From positions 1 through 64,000 of the forward strand of contig JAGBFH010000002.1 in NCBI GenBank assembly GCA_017936605.1: DNA of 64,000 nt, read 5' to 3'. Both the position numbers and the translations under genes were made by a program. The notes below the pieces were generated by a model. It had not been told where the DNA came from. It saw only the letters and a list, made by a program, of their open reading frames with translations, and ran no database searches. Within the stretch, counting starts at the first letter, position 1. The number at the start of each line of letters is the position of its first letter. The DNA comes from Tidjanibacter sp. Its GTDB lineage: Bacteria; Bacteroidota; Bacteroidia; Bacteroidales; Rikenellaceae. Shown one piece after another: positions 35,281 to 44,551 of the stretch.

Positions 35281-37011
35281 CTACAGAAGGTTGAGCTCCT
35301 GTTTCATTCTCTCAATCTTCTGGTCGAGCTGGGCCGAAACCTTGTCGTAGTCGGCCAGAGATGCCAGAGGCTCCTTCACACCGAAGTAGAACTTAATCTT
35401 AGGCTCGGTGCCGCTGGGGCGAATCGAGAGGATGGTGCCATCGGCAGTGAGGTACTGGAGCACATTGGACTTGTCAATCTCGATGGGGCTCACCTTGCCG
35501 CTCTTAACATCCAGAGCCTCCGAGGATTGGTAGTCTTTGATGGTCACGATGTCCGAGCCACAAATCTGTTTGGGAGGATTGGCGCGGAAATCAACCATCA
35601 TCTGTTTAATCTCGGCAGCGCCCTCCTGACCCTTGCGTACGACGGACACGAGGCCCTCCTTGTAGAAGCCGAAGTCGATATAGAGCTGTTTGATGAGTCC
35701 ATAGAGCGAGGTGCCGATGCTCTTTGCCCAAGCAGCGGCCTCGGCTGCCAACGAGCAGGCCGAAACGCCGTCCTTATCCCTCAGGAACGAGCCCGCAAGG
35801 AAGCCGAAGCTCTCCTCGCCACCACCAATATAGACCTTACCCTTGGCCTCCTCGGCACGGATGACCTTGGCGATATTCTTGAAACCGGTGAGGCAGTCGA
35901 AGTACTCAACACCAAACGCCTTGGCAACCTCGGCCATCATCTCCGAGGTAACGATGGTCTTCACGATATACTGCTTGCCATCGAGAAGTCCGTTCTCCTT
36001 CCAGCGGCGGCACATATAGTAGGTCAGCAGCACGCAGGTCTGGTTGCCGTTCAGCAGTACGAAGTTGCCGTTCTCGTCGGGAACGGCGATGCCGATGCGG
36101 TCGCTATCGGGGTCGGTTGCCATAACAATCTCGGCACCCTCCCTCTGGCCCTGCTCAATAGCCATACGCATAGTGGTCCTCTCCTCGGGGTTGGGCGACT
36201 CAACGGTGGGGAAGTTGCCGTCGATGACCATCTGCTCGGCTACGGTCGAGATATTCGTAAAGCCGTAACGACGGAGCGATGCGGGCACAAGTTTGTGGCC
36301 ACAGCCGTGGATGGGGGTGTAGACAATCTTCATATCGTGGTACTTCTCAACAGCCTCGGGCGAGAGCGAAAGGCTGTGTACCCTCTCGAGATAGATCTTG
36401 TCGAACTCCTCGCCGATAATCTCGATATTCTCAGGATTCAGACCGGAGATAATCTGGTCCACCGAGGTAATCTTGTTCACCTCGTCGATGATGTTCTTGT
36501 CGTGGGGAGCGATAACCTGCGAGCCGTCCTCCCAGTAGGCCTTGTAGCCGTTGTACTCGCGGGGGTTGTGCGAAGCGGTCACCATCACACCACTCTTGCA
36601 GCCGAGCTCGCGGATTGCGAAGCTGAGCTCGGGGGTGGGGCGCAACGACTCAAAGAGGTAGACCTTGAAGCCATTGGAGGCGAAGATGTCGGCGGTGCGC
36701 TCGGCAAACTCGCGCGAGAAGTTGCGGCAGTCGTGCGATACGGCAACCTTAATCTCCTGACCCTCAAAGCATTTCTTCAGATAGTTAGCCAAGCCCTGAG
36801 TGGCCATACCTACTGTATATACATTCATACGGTTGGTACCCACGCCCAAAATGCCGCGCAGACCACCAGTGCCAAATTCCAGGTCCTGATAGAAACTTTC
36901 GGAGAGCTCCTTGGGGTCGTTCTCCATAAGATTCCTCACCTGCTCTTTGGTCTTTTCGTCATAATTTCCGTCGAGCCATTTCTGTGCTCTGTCGAGAATA
37001 TACTGTTCCAT
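35281..37011 (-). CDS. Phosphoglucomutase/phosphomannomutase family protein
   Basis: 576 residues, of the alpha-D-phosphohexomutase superfamily, long form like Bacillus PgcA and mammalian PGM2. Seen: GTGGLRGILGVGTNRMN (sugar-binding start), the phosphoserine loop VMVTASHNPREYNGYK (Ser near residue 145), the metal-binding DPDSDRIGIA, GGGEESFGF and the phosphate site RPSGTEPKIKFYF. It interconverts hexose-1- and hexose-6-phosphates, exact sugar not decided. Transcribed opposite to dnaA from a shared 245-base region. Confidence 0.93.
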   Translation of the reverse strand: MEQYILDRAQKWLDGNYDEKTKEQVRNLMENDPKELSESFYQDLEFGTGGLRGILGVGTNRMNVYTVGMATQGLANYLKKCFEGQEIKVAVSHDCRNFSREFAERTADIFASNGFKVYLFESLRPTPELSFAIRELGCKSGVMVTASHNPREYNGYKAYWEDGSQVIAPHDKNIIDEVNKITSVDQIISGLNPENIEIIGEEFDKIYLERVHSLSLSPEAVEKYHDMKIVYTPIHGCGHKLVPASLRRYGFTNISTVAEQMVIDGNFPTVESPNPEERTTMRMAIEQGQREGAEIVMATDPDSDRIGIAVPDENGNFVLLNGNQTCVLLTYYMCRRWKENGLLDGKQYIVKTIVTSEMMAEVAKAFGVEYFDCLTGFKNIAKVIRAEEAKGKVYIGGGEESFGFLAGSFLRDKDGVSACSLAAEAAAWAKSIGTSLYGLIKQLYIDFGFYKEGLVSVVRKGQEGAAEIKQMMVDFRANPPKQICGSDIVTIKDYQSSEALDVKSGKVSPIEIDKSNVLQYLTADGTILSIRPSGTEPKIKFYFGVKEPLASLADYDKVSAQLDQKIERMKQELNLL

Positions 37012-37078
37012 AATGAGTTAATGATATTATAAGTTTTGTTTATAGTTCAGCTATTATGTAATCTAAAATTCCAATAGG

Positions 37079-37086
37079 CAAATATA
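37079..37086 (-). promoter_or_regulatory. Minus-7 element for the phosphohexomutase gene
   Basis: Reads TATATTTG on the minus strand, 68 bases before the start codon. Confidence 0.5.
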
Positions 37087-37206
37087 CAAAATTTTCTATT
37101 AAATCTCAATATCAGAGGGTTAAAAAATAGGGGAGTGGAGGAACAAAAATCCCCATAGCAATAAATAATTATTTTGCAAGAGCAAATCGCATTTTTTTTA
37201 ACAATT

Positions 37207-37215
37207 TTATGCACA
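37207..37215 (+). promoter_or_regulatory. DnaA box upstream of dnaA
   Basis: TTATGCACA fits the DnaA-box consensus TTATNCACA, 42 bases before the dnaA start, in an AT-rich region. It is the only match I found between 37012 and 37256. One box suggests autoregulation; a full origin would need several. Confidence 0.6.
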
Positions 37216-37256
37216 ATTTTGTGGTCGGAAATCAAAGTTAATTACCCAAGCATAAA

Positions 37257-38675
37257 ATGATAGCTAACACGGCAACATACGGTGAAGTATGGCAAGATTG
37301 TCTTGCTCAAATCAAGCAGCAGACCTCCGAAGAGGAGTTTGCTCGTTGGTTTGCACCCATCGTGCCCGTGAGCTACGATGGCAAGACCTTGCGTCTGCGC
37401 CTCCCCAGCGAGGATTGCGTATTCCACATCGAGCGCAACTACATCCCATCGCTGCGACCCATTATCTATCAGCACTTTGGCAACAACACCTCGCTTCGCT
37501 ACTCGGTGCCTTCGCCCGAGCAAATTGCTCGCGAACAGCAGGCCCAAGAGGGTAGCACCGAGACCATCGGCAAGGTAATCAACCAGCGCGATACCGCAAA
37601 TATAAAAAATCCTTTTGTAATTCCCGGTATCCGCAAGCTCGAAATTCCCTCGCAGCTCAATCCCAACTACACCTTCGAGAATTTCGTGGAGGGCGACTGC
37701 AACCGTCTGGTGCGTTCGGTAGGAATGGCCGTGAGCATTGAGCCCGGCAAAACTGCCTACAATCCCCTCTACATCTTCGGCGATTCGGGCCTCGGCAAGA
37801 CCCACTTGGCGCAGGCTATCGGTATGGAGATCAAGCAGCGTCACCCCGAGCTTCAGGTGTTGTATGTTTCGATGAACAAATTTCAGGCACAATATACGAC
37901 TGCCGTTCTCAATAAGGAGCCCAATGACTTCATCAACTTCTACCAGATGGTCGATGTTCTGATTATTGATGATATTCAGGAACTTTCGGGCAACAAGAGC
38001 AGCACTCAAAACGCCTTCTTCAACATCTTCAACCACCTCCATCTGACGGGCAAACAGCTCATCCTCACCTCGGATAAGCGCCCCTCGGAGCTCTCGGACA
38101 TCAACGACCGCCTGCTGACCCGTTTCAAATGGGGACTGGCCGCCGAGCTCACACAGCCCGACTACGAGACCAAGGTGAAGATTATCCGCAATAAGGCTGC
38201 CAAACTGCAAACCGAGCTCCCCGACGAGGTTGTCTTCTACTTCGCGGAGAACATCAACGCCAACATTCGTGAGATTGAGGGCGCACTCTCGGCTCTGGTT
38301 GCAAATGCTGCCTTCCTCAATCGCAAGATTACCATCACTCTGGCTAAGGAGATTCTCAAAACATATGTCAAGATTGTGCCCAAGGAGATATCCATTGAGA
38401 GTATCCGCAAGACAGTCTGCGAGCACCTCGGAGTAGACGAGAGCATTCTCGACTCGCCCAAGCGCACACGCGAAATCGCTCAGGCAAGGCAAATTACGAT
38501 GTACCTCTGCAAGCAACACACCAAGGCTCCTCTGTCGGCAATCGGTATGGCCATCGGCGGCAAGAACCACGCCACCGTTCTCCACGCCTGCAAGGCTGTG
38601 ACGAATCTTATGGAGACCGACAAGCAGTTCTTGCGAATGGTCGAGGAGATTGACCGCAAGGTACAGGCCAAATAA
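37257..38675 (+). CDS. dnaA: Chromosomal replication initiator DnaA
   Basis: Binds DnaA boxes and opens the origin. 472 residues in four domains: an N-terminal interaction domain (about 1-90), a linker, an AAA+ domain with Walker A GDSGLGKTHLAQ (about 175-186) and Walker B VLIIDDIQ (about 235-242), and a C-terminal DNA-binding domain with the signature YLCKQHTKAPLSAIG and GGKNHATVLHA. recA and relA/spoT lie downstream. No dnaN or gidA-type origin neighbours are seen. Confidence 0.97.
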   Translation: MIANTATYGEVWQDCLAQIKQQTSEEEFARWFAPIVPVSYDGKTLRLRLPSEDCVFHIERNYIPSLRPIIYQHFGNNTSLRYSVPSPEQIAREQQAQEGSTETIGKVINQRDTANIKNPFVIPGIRKLEIPSQLNPNYTFENFVEGDCNRLVRSVGMAVSIEPGKTAYNPLYIFGDSGLGKTHLAQAIGMEIKQRHPELQVLYVSMNKFQAQYTTAVLNKEPNDFINFYQMVDVLIIDDIQELSGNKSSTQNAFFNIFNHLHLTGKQLILTSDKRPSELSDINDRLLTRFKWGLAAELTQPDYETKVKIIRNKAAKLQTELPDEVVFYFAENINANIREIEGALSALVANAAFLNRKITITLAKEILKTYVKIVPKEISIESIRKTVCEHLGVDESILDSPKRTREIAQARQITMYLCKQHTKAPLSAIGMAIGGKNHATVLHACKAVTNLMETDKQFLRMVEEIDRKVQAK

Positions 38676-38703
38676 CAAGTAGAGATTCTTTAAGATTGGA
38701 GAT

Positions 38704-38743
38704 AAAAAAACGCAGTTACACTATTGGTAATTGCGTTTTTTTT
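38704..38743 (+). terminator. Terminator after dnaA
   Basis: A-tract, stem CGCAGTTAC with GTAATTGCG (one G-T pair) and eight T (38736-38743), 29 bases after dnaA. Confidence 0.9.
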
Positions 38744-38759
38744 GATTAATTTTACCATA

Positions 38760-38767
38760 TAATTTTG
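38760..38767 (+). promoter_or_regulatory. Minus-7 element for the peroxiredoxin gene
   Basis: TAATTTTG, 25 bases before the start codon; the TTTG at 38741-38744 is rather close for a minus-33 element. Confidence 0.4.
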
Positions 38768-38792
38768 GCTTCAACTTTTTCAACCACACAAG

Positions 38793-39293
38793 ATGTTAAA
38801 GATTGGCAATAAAGCCCCTTATTTTGAGGGCATTACACAGGGCGGCGAGAGCATCAAACTCTCCGATTTTGCGGGTCGCAAGTTGATTCTCTACTTCTAC
38901 CCGAAAGACAACACCTCGGGCTGTACACTCGAGGCCCAGAGTATGCGTGACGGCAAAGAGCGCCTCAGAGAGTTAGGCTTTGAGATTGTGGGAGTTAGCC
39001 CCGATAGTGTAAAGTCCCACGAAAACTTCTGCCAGAAGCACTCGCTAAACTTTCCGCTGGTGGCCGACACCGACAAAACGATTGCCGAAGCCTACGGAGT
39101 GTGGAGGGAGAAGAGTATGTATGGCCGAAAGTATATGGGCATCGTGCGCACTACCTTCATCATCGACGAGAAAGGGCACATCCTCCACATCTTCGACAAG
39201 GTGAAGACCTCGACTCACTGGCAGCAGATTGCCGAGTGGTGGGAGAAAGCCCCCTCCAAGGAGGAGCTACTGCGCCTATATGATGTTAAATAG
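38793..39293 (+). CDS. bcp: Thiol peroxidase of the Bcp/PrxQ family
   Basis: Reduces hydrogen peroxide and organic peroxides with thioredoxin. 166 residues, thioredoxin fold. The peroxidatic cysteine is in DNTSGCTLEAQ (Cys50). The usual resolving cysteine five residues later is Gln here. A second cysteine is in SHENFCQKHSLNF (about residue 79), where other PrxQ proteins place the resolving cysteine in helix 3. So it looks like the helix-3 type of two-Cys enzyme rather than a defective one. Confidence 0.93.
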   Translation: MLKIGNKAPYFEGITQGGESIKLSDFAGRKLILYFYPKDNTSGCTLEAQSMRDGKERLRELGFEIVGVSPDSVKSHENFCQKHSLNFPLVADTDKTIAEAYGVWREKSMYGRKYMGIVRTTFIIDEKGHILHIFDKVKTSTHWQQIAEWWEKAPSKEELLRLYDVK

Positions 39294-39333
39294 AGGAGTA
39301 ATAATTAGAATAATATAAAAACAACAAACTACT

Positions 39334-40350
39334 ATGGCAGAGAAAGTTACGGTTAATCCCGACAAACAGAAAGTCCTGAGCGCCGTATTGGACAAAATCG
39401 AGAAGGATTTTGGCAAGGGCTCAATTATGAGAATGAATAGCGAGAGCGTTGAGCAGGTGGCAGTAATCCCCACAGGTTCAATCACTTTGGATGCAGCACT
39501 CGGCGTGGGTGGCTACCCCAAAGGCCGCATTATTGAGATTTATGGACCCGAGTCGTCGGGTAAGACCACCCTGGCGATCCACGCTATTGCCGAGGCACAG
39601 AAGGCGGGCGGTATTGCCGCTTTCATCGATGCGGAGCACGCATTCGACAGTTTCTACGCCGCAAAACTTGGTGTAGACATCGACAACCTCCTCGTATCGC
39701 AGCCCGATAGCGGCGAGCAGGCTCTGGAGATTGCCGAGACCCTCATCCGTTCGAGCGCCATCGACATCATCGTAATCGACTCTGTAGCAGCACTTACCCC
39801 CAAGGCAGAGATTGAGGGCGAGATGGGTGAGTCGAAGATGGGCCTTCAGGCAAGGCTTATGTCGCAGGCCCTGAGGAAACTCACCGCCGCCATCAGCAAG
39901 ACCAAGACCGTCTGCATCTTCATCAACCAGTTGCGCGACAAAATCGGTATTGTCTACGGCAATCCCGAGACCACAACCGGTGGTAACGCCCTGAAGTTCT
40001 ATGCCAGTGTGCGTATCGACATCCGCAAGACCTCGGTCATCAAGGATGGCGACGAGCAGCTCGGCACCCGCACAAAAGTGAAAGTCGTGAAGAATAAGGT
40101 TGCGCCTCCTTTCCGCAAGGCAGAGTTTGACATTATGTATGGTGAGGGTATCTCCAAGATTGGCGAGATTCTCGACCTGGGTACCGACTTTGGCGTAATC
40201 AAGAAGAGCGGCTCGTGGTACTCCTACGGCGACCAGAAACTGGCTCAGGGTAGGGATGCCACCAAAGCGCTCCTCCAGCAGAACGAGGCCCTCTGCGCAG
40301 AGGTAGAGGAGAAAGTTCGAGCAGCACTCAAGGAATCTAAGCTTAACTAA
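39334..40350 (+). CDS. recA: Recombinase RecA
   Basis: Strand exchange in recombination and coprotease for SOS. 338 residues. Seen: Walker [14 protein letters not shown] (about 69-80), DAEHAFDS, Walker [11 protein letters not shown], the L2 region [22 protein letters not shown]. It starts 40 bases after bcp. No LexA-like operator was recognised upstream. Confidence 0.98.
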   Translation: MAEKVTVNPDKQKVLSAVLDKIEKDFGKGSIMRMNSESVEQVAVIPTGSITLDAALGVGGYPKGRIIEIYGPESSGKTTLAIHAIAEAQKAGGIAAFIDAEHAFDSFYAAKLGVDIDNLLVSQPDSGEQALEIAETLIRSSAIDIIVIDSVAALTPKAEIEGEMGESKMGLQARLMSQALRKLTAAISKTKTVCIFINQLRDKIGIVYGNPETTTGGNALKFYASVRIDIRKTSVIKDGDEQLGTRTKVKVVKNKVAPPFRKAEFDIMYGEGISKIGEILDLGTDFGVIKKSGSWYSYGDQKLAQGRDATKALLQQNEALCAEVEEKVRAALKESKLN

Positions 40351-40362
40351 CATATTTTCAAT

Positions 40363-40404
40363 AAGCATTGCACGACAACCTCGAGCAATGCTTTAGCTTT
40401 TTTC
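40363..40404 (+). terminator. Terminator after recA
   Basis: 9-bp stem AAGCATTGC with GCAATGCTT (40363-40371, 40385-40393), 13-base loop, then TTAGCTTTTTT. Confidence 0.75.
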
Positions 40405-40462
40405 ACACGCCGTTTCCGACACCTAATCATCGGGCTTACGACACCTAAACAAGCAGCAAGTT

Positions 40463-42658
40463 ATGGCCGGCTACACAGCAGAAGATGAACAAATAATCGG
40501 TCAACAATTCAACCGACTACTGGCTTCGTGCAACAAGATTTGCAAGAACGAGGCCGACTGGGAGATGATAAAAAAGGCTTTCTTCATTGCGAAGGAGGCA
40601 CACAAGGGTGTGCGCCGCCGCTCGGGAGAGCCCTACATTCTTCACCCCATTGCCGTTGCGCAGATTGTCGTTTCGGAGGAGGGCCTGGGTGTCAAATCGA
40701 CCTGTGCCGCCCTTCTGCACGATGTAGTGGAGGATACGAGCTACACGGTGGAGGATATCGAAAACCTCTTCGGCCCCCGAGTGGCCGCAATGGTTGACGG
40801 CCTTACGAAGGTGGCCGCAGCCCTGAATGAGGATGTTTCCGCCCAAGCGGAAACCTTCCGCAAGATTCTCCTGACGCTTTCGGAGGACATCAGGGTAATC
40901 ATCATCAAGATTGCCGACCGCCTGCACAATATGCGCACGCTGGGCTCTATGCCTCGCCACAAGCAGATAAAAATCACGAGCGAAACGATGTATCTGTTCG
41001 CTCCGTTGGCATACCGATTGGGACTCTATGCAATTAAAACAGAACTTGAGGATCTGTCACTTAAGTATATGTACCCCAACGAGTATGCCGAGATTGAATC
41101 GAAGATGGAGGCATCGGCTGCCGAGCGTAACGAGTTCATCGATCGTTTCATCCAGCCCATCAAGGAGAAACTCACTGCCGATGGCATTGACTTCACCATT
41201 TCGGGCCGAGTGAAGACCGTCTACTCAATCTGGTCGAAGATGCACCGCAAGAAGATTCCTTTCGAGGAGATCTACGACCTCTTCGCCGTGAGAATCATCT
41301 TCAAGCCCAACGAGGAGAGCGCCGAGAAGGCTCAGTGCTGGCACATCTACTCGCTGCTGACTGACATCTACACCCCCAAGCCCGACCGCATCCGTGACTG
41401 GGTAAGCTTCCCCAAAGCCAATGGTTATGAGGCACTTCACGCTACATTTATGCGACCCGACGGCATCTGGGCCGAGGTGCAAATTCGCTCCGAGAGGATG
41501 GACGAGATTGCCGAGAGAGGCTTTGCGGCACACTGGAAATACAAACAGGAGAACAACGCCGAGGACGAGTTCGACAAGTGGCTAAAGGATGTGCGCAATG
41601 CGCTCACACACCCTGCGGGCGACACTGCCGACTTCCTCGAGAATGTCAAGATGACGCTCTATATGAGCGAGATGGTCATCTTCACCCCCAAGGGCGAGGC
41701 TCGCAAGTTCCCCATTGGAGCTACGGCCCTCGACTTCGCCTACGACATCCACACCAATGTGGGCAATACGGCTATCGGCGCCAAGATTAACCACAAGATT
41801 GAGTCTATCTACACGAAACTCAATAGTGGCGACCAGGTGCAAATTCTCACTGCCGAGACGGCCCACCCAACCATCGAATGGCTCGACCATGTGGCCACAA
41901 TGAAGGCCAAGCAGGCAATTATTTCATACCTTAAGCGCGTAAGGCAGAACAACATAGAGCACGGCATCTCAATCTTCGAGAAGCGTATGAGGGAGTTTGG
42001 TATCACCCCCAGCGCAAGGCTCTTTAGGAAGCTGCTGCCCGCCTATGATTGCAAGAACAAGGATGAGTTCTACAGCAAGCTCGGCTCGGAGATTATCAAC
42101 CTTAACGACATCGACAAGGTACTACGCCAGAACTCCAAGAACAAGGTCCTGAAGTTCTGGACATTCGATTTTGCAGGCAACAACAGCAAGTCCAAGGATA
42201 TTATCGTCAAGCACTCCCAGGATGTAGACAGCCTCGAGGGGCCAAAGTTTATGGTCGCCGAGTGCTGCAACCCAATTCCCGGCGACAATATTACCGGATA
42301 TAAAGACCCGCGAACGGGCGACATTGTCGTACACAAGACTGAGTGCCAGGAGCTTATAGCATTGGCAGCCCAGAAGGGTGAGAATCTGGTTGGCAACATC
42401 AAGTGGTCCACCTATAAGGCCGAGTCATACCTTTCGGAAATCAAGCTGAGAGGTCTGGATAGGGTAGGCGTACTGCGAGATTTGGCTCAGGTGATTACCG
42501 TGGAGCTGGATATCAACATCCGAGAGCTCCAAATCCAGAGCCACGACGGCATTTTCGAGGGTAAGATTAGCCTCTATGTACCCGACACCGAGGCGCTCTA
42601 TTCGCTCATTGAAAATGTGAGCCGCATTAAAGGAATAGATAAAGTTGAACGAGTTTAA
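40463..42658 (+). CDS. Bifunctional (p)ppGpp synthase/hydrolase
   Basis: RelA/SpoT homologue controlling the stringent response. 731 residues: HD hydrolase domain (about 45-200) with LLHDVVEDT, synthetase domain (about 240-360) with GRVKTVYSIWSKM and PKANGYEALHATFM, TGS domain (about 400-460) with FPIGATALDFAYDIH, and a C-terminal ACT domain ending IKGIDKVERV. The intact HDXXED motif argues for hydrolysis as well as synthesis. Purine nucleotide genes elsewhere in the window make its substrates. Confidence 0.95.
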   Translation: MAGYTAEDEQIIGQQFNRLLASCNKICKNEADWEMIKKAFFIAKEAHKGVRRRSGEPYILHPIAVAQIVVSEEGLGVKSTCAALLHDVVEDTSYTVEDIENLFGPRVAAMVDGLTKVAAALNEDVSAQAETFRKILLTLSEDIRVIIIKIADRLHNMRTLGSMPRHKQIKITSETMYLFAPLAYRLGLYAIKTELEDLSLKYMYPNEYAEIESKMEASAAERNEFIDRFIQPIKEKLTADGIDFTISGRVKTVYSIWSKMHRKKIPFEEIYDLFAVRIIFKPNEESAEKAQCWHIYSLLTDIYTPKPDRIRDWVSFPKANGYEALHATFMRPDGIWAEVQIRSERMDEIAERGFAAHWKYKQENNAEDEFDKWLKDVRNALTHPAGDTADFLENVKMTLYMSEMVIFTPKGEARKFPIGATALDFAYDIHTNVGNTAIGAKINHKIESIYTKLNSGDQVQILTAETAHPTIEWLDHVATMKAKQAIISYLKRVRQNNIEHGISIFEKRMREFGITPSARLFRKLLPAYDCKNKDEFYSKLGSEIINLNDIDKVLRQNSKNKVLKFWTFDFAGNNSKSKDIIVKHSQDVDSLEGPKFMVAECCNPIPGDNITGYKDPRTGDIVVHKTECQELIALAAQKGENLVGNIKWSTYKAESYLSEIKLRGLDRVGVLRDLAQVITVELDINIRELQIQSHDGIFEGKISLYVPDTEALYSLIENVSRIKGIDKVERV

Positions 42659-42682
42659 TCACTAAATATCAAATATTTTATT

Positions 42683-43072
42683 ATGGCAACGATTTTCAGC
42701 AAAATAGCAAACGGCGAAATTCCCAGCTACAAGGTGGCGGAGGACGAGCACTATTACGCATTCCTTGATATCAACCCTCTGGCCGAGGGCCACACCCTTG
42801 TTATCCCCAAACGCGAGGAGGACTACTTCTTCGACCTCACCGACGAGGAACTCTCGGGAATGATTCGTTTTGCAAAGAGGGTAGCGGAGTCGCAAAAGAG
42901 AGCGTTTGGCTGCAAGAAGGTCGCAATGGTCGTTCTTGGTCTTGAGGTACCTCACGCCCACATCCACCTCATTCCTATGAATAGCGAGGCCGATGTAGAT
43001 TTCCGCAAGGAGAAACTTCAGCTCACAAGCGAACAATTCCATGCTATTGCAGAGAAAATAAGAGTGGAGTAG
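42683..43072 (+). CDS. HIT family protein
   Basis: 129 residues. The histidine triad is visible as VPHAHIHLIPM near residue 95, and the opening IFSKIANGEIPSYKVAED is characteristic of Hint/HinT-type nucleotide hydrolases, which cleave AMP or GMP phosphoramidates. Cytoplasmic. 24 bases after the relA/spoT gene and ended by the terminator at 43106. Confidence 0.93.
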   Translation: MATIFSKIANGEIPSYKVAEDEHYYAFLDINPLAEGHTLVIPKREEDYFFDLTDEELSGMIRFAKRVAESQKRAFGCKKVAMVVLGLEVPHAHIHLIPMNSEADVDFRKEKLQLTSEQFHAIAEKIRVE

Positions 43073-43105
43073 GGGAGTCCTATTTTACAATAATAAAACA
43101 TTTCT

Positions 43106-43135
43106 GGCCGACGCTTACTGCGTCGGCCTTTATTT
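43106..43135 (+). terminator. Terminator after the HIT gene
   Basis: Perfect 9-bp stem GGCCGACGC with GCGTCGGCC (43106-43114, 43120-43128) followed by TTTATTTTT. Confidence 0.9.
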
Positions 43136-43439
43136 TTACACCTTCCGCACCACTGGGCCAAAATCACCCAAAATCAAAAATTCAATAATTTACTTATTGC
43201 AATACAACACGCTTACAACCAAACAAATAGCAAATCTATTATAAAGTTTTACTTTGGTTAAAATTCAAGAATCACACCAAGCAAAGCTTCAACTTAATGA
43301 TATTAGTGAGATTGCATATGTTTAACATCTAATTATCAACTAATTACCACCTAATACCTAAAGTATTACATAATATATTGAAAATGCACACTATATATAA
43401 TAATCAGGGAATAGTGATACTAAAGACGCTATTATTAGT
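43136..43439. other. AT-rich gap with no recognised gene
   Basis: About 300 bases of strongly AT-rich sequence with no ORF of note and no clear stem. Its composition differs from the flanking genes. The promoter at 43440 lies at its right end. Confidence 0.6.
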
Positions 43440-43470
43440 TTTGTTATTTCAAAACAAATATTTACCTTTG
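43440..43470 (+). promoter_or_regulatory. Promoter of the HTH regulator gene
   Basis: TTTG at 43440-43443 and TACCTTTG at 43463-43470 with a 19-base spacer, a close match to the Bacteroidota consensus. The start codon is 18 bases downstream of the box. Confidence 0.75.
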
Positions 43471-43487
43471 TAAAAACATAGTTCAGT

Positions 43488-44003
43488 ATGAAAACACGAC
43501 TTCAATACATTGTTAAGAACGAGGGACTGACTAATAATCGATTCGCCACAGAGATAGGTATCAGTCCTGCTGCCGTCACACATATCATCTCCGGCCGCAA
43601 CAACCCCAGCCTTGAGATTATCTCGAAAATCGCCGCCAGATACCCAAATTACTCGCTTAGATGGTTAATCCTGGGCGAGCTCCCAATCCTCAGCTCCGAG
43701 GCCGAAAACACCCCTAAAAACCCCGAGGAAACACCCGTCGTATCACAGCAGAAACTCACTACCTTGACTACGGCCCCCGACAGTCTGCCTTTCAACACGC
43801 CAGACGAGGCAATCGATAGTAGTGAACAGCAGAATCCGACCACTACTTTCACCCATCAAGCACCAACCACACCTACCGAACAACCGCAGACTATTGCACA
43901 GGACAACATTCAGCTCGCACAGAAGCCATCTGCACTTCACTATTCAGACAGACTTATAGTTTGCTTCCCTGATGGCACATTCAGGGAGTATACAAAACAA
44001 TAG
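43488..44003 (+). CDS. XRE-family helix-turn-helix protein
   Basis: 171 residues. Residues about 1-65 form a Cro/CI-type helix-turn-helix (NRFATEIGISPAAVTHIISGRNNPS). A long Pro/Thr/Gln-rich linker (about 70-150) is followed by a short C-terminal segment YSDRLIVCFPDGTFREY. This layout is common in Bacteroidales, where the tail is the conserved part. DNA target unknown. It does not look phage-borne, as no phage genes are near. Confidence 0.85.
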   Translation: MKTRLQYIVKNEGLTNNRFATEIGISPAAVTHIISGRNNPSLEIISKIAARYPNYSLRWLILGELPILSSEAENTPKNPEETPVVSQQKLTTLTTAPDSLPFNTPDEAIDSSEQQNPTTTFTHQAPTTPTEQPQTIAQDNIQLAQKPSALHYSDRLIVCFPDGTFREYTKQ

Positions 44004-44266
44004 CACAAAATGCTAAATAGACACTATATATAGTTGCTCGCAGCAGCAACCCGGTGTACAATACGGAGATAACAACATCACCGCTCTTAAACTAATAGAT
44101 AAACCTTCATTTTTCACTAAATATGCCTTACTTACAAGCCACTAACAATATCCACTTCACATATGCTACCTACTCAGCACTATAGTCCTAACTCCACTCC
44201 CATATATGCTTTACATAATGTATATATTTTGCGAATTACAATTTATTGTGTATCTTGTAGTTAGTT
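44004..44266. other. AT-rich gap with small hairpin, no gene seen
   Basis: No supported ORF. A 6-bp hairpin GTTGCT/AGCAAC (44033-44038, 44045-44050) lacks a T-run. The rest is AT-rich; a near TAnnTTTG sequence (TATATTTTG, about 44222) could start the transcript carrying the next hairpin. Confidence 0.5.
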
Positions 44267-44310
44267 CCCACAGCGCGAGAACCTCCCATAGAGTTCTCGC
44301 GTGTTGTGGG
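44267..44310 (+). promoter_or_regulatory. Long hairpin in the leader of the AT-hook-like gene
   Basis: CCCACA plus CGCGAGAAC (44267-44282) pair with GTTCTCGCG plus TGTGGG (44293-44310), leaving a 10-base loop and a small internal bulge: 15 base pairs. No T-run follows, so it is not a simple terminator; it lies 31 bases before the next start codon. It may regulate translation or stability of that message. Confidence 0.6.
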
Positions 44311-44341
44311 TCCAAAGTACCAACAACTTACACACTAAACT

Positions 44342-44545
44342 ATGTTAGATTTACAATTCAAAAACCCCAAGCCTTTTGGCGAGTACGAGAACAAAAAACG
44401 GCCACGCGGCCACCCTCGCAAAAAATTATCTAAAAAAAATATTGGGTCACTTATCGCCGAAAATTCTTCCGCCCCCGTCATCCTCTCCCGCGATATTCTC
44501 TACGAGTTCCAGCAGTTCGACGCCCACACCCTCGATTGGAATTAA
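44342..44545 (+). CDS. Small basic protein with AT-hook-like motif
   Basis: 67 residues. The middle has KKRPRGHPRKKLSKK (about 19-33), close to the AT-hook core RPRGRPRKK that binds the minor groove of AT-rich DNA, with His in place of the central Arg. The C-terminal half (SRDILYEFQQFDAHTLDW) is predicted helical. It has no named family I recognise. Support comes from the motif, the structured leader and separation from other genes; the overlapping ORF at 44376 in another frame is the less likely reading. Confidence 0.55.
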   Translation: MLDLQFKNPKPFGEYENKKRPRGHPRKKLSKKNIGSLIAENSSAPVILSRDILYEFQQFDAHTLDWN

Positions 44546-44551
44546 TTTTTC

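Noticed and set aside
35527..37032. 501-codon open frame on the plus strand opposite the phosphohexomutase gene
   Set aside because: The mutase on the minus strand has every family motif; the opposite frame has none.
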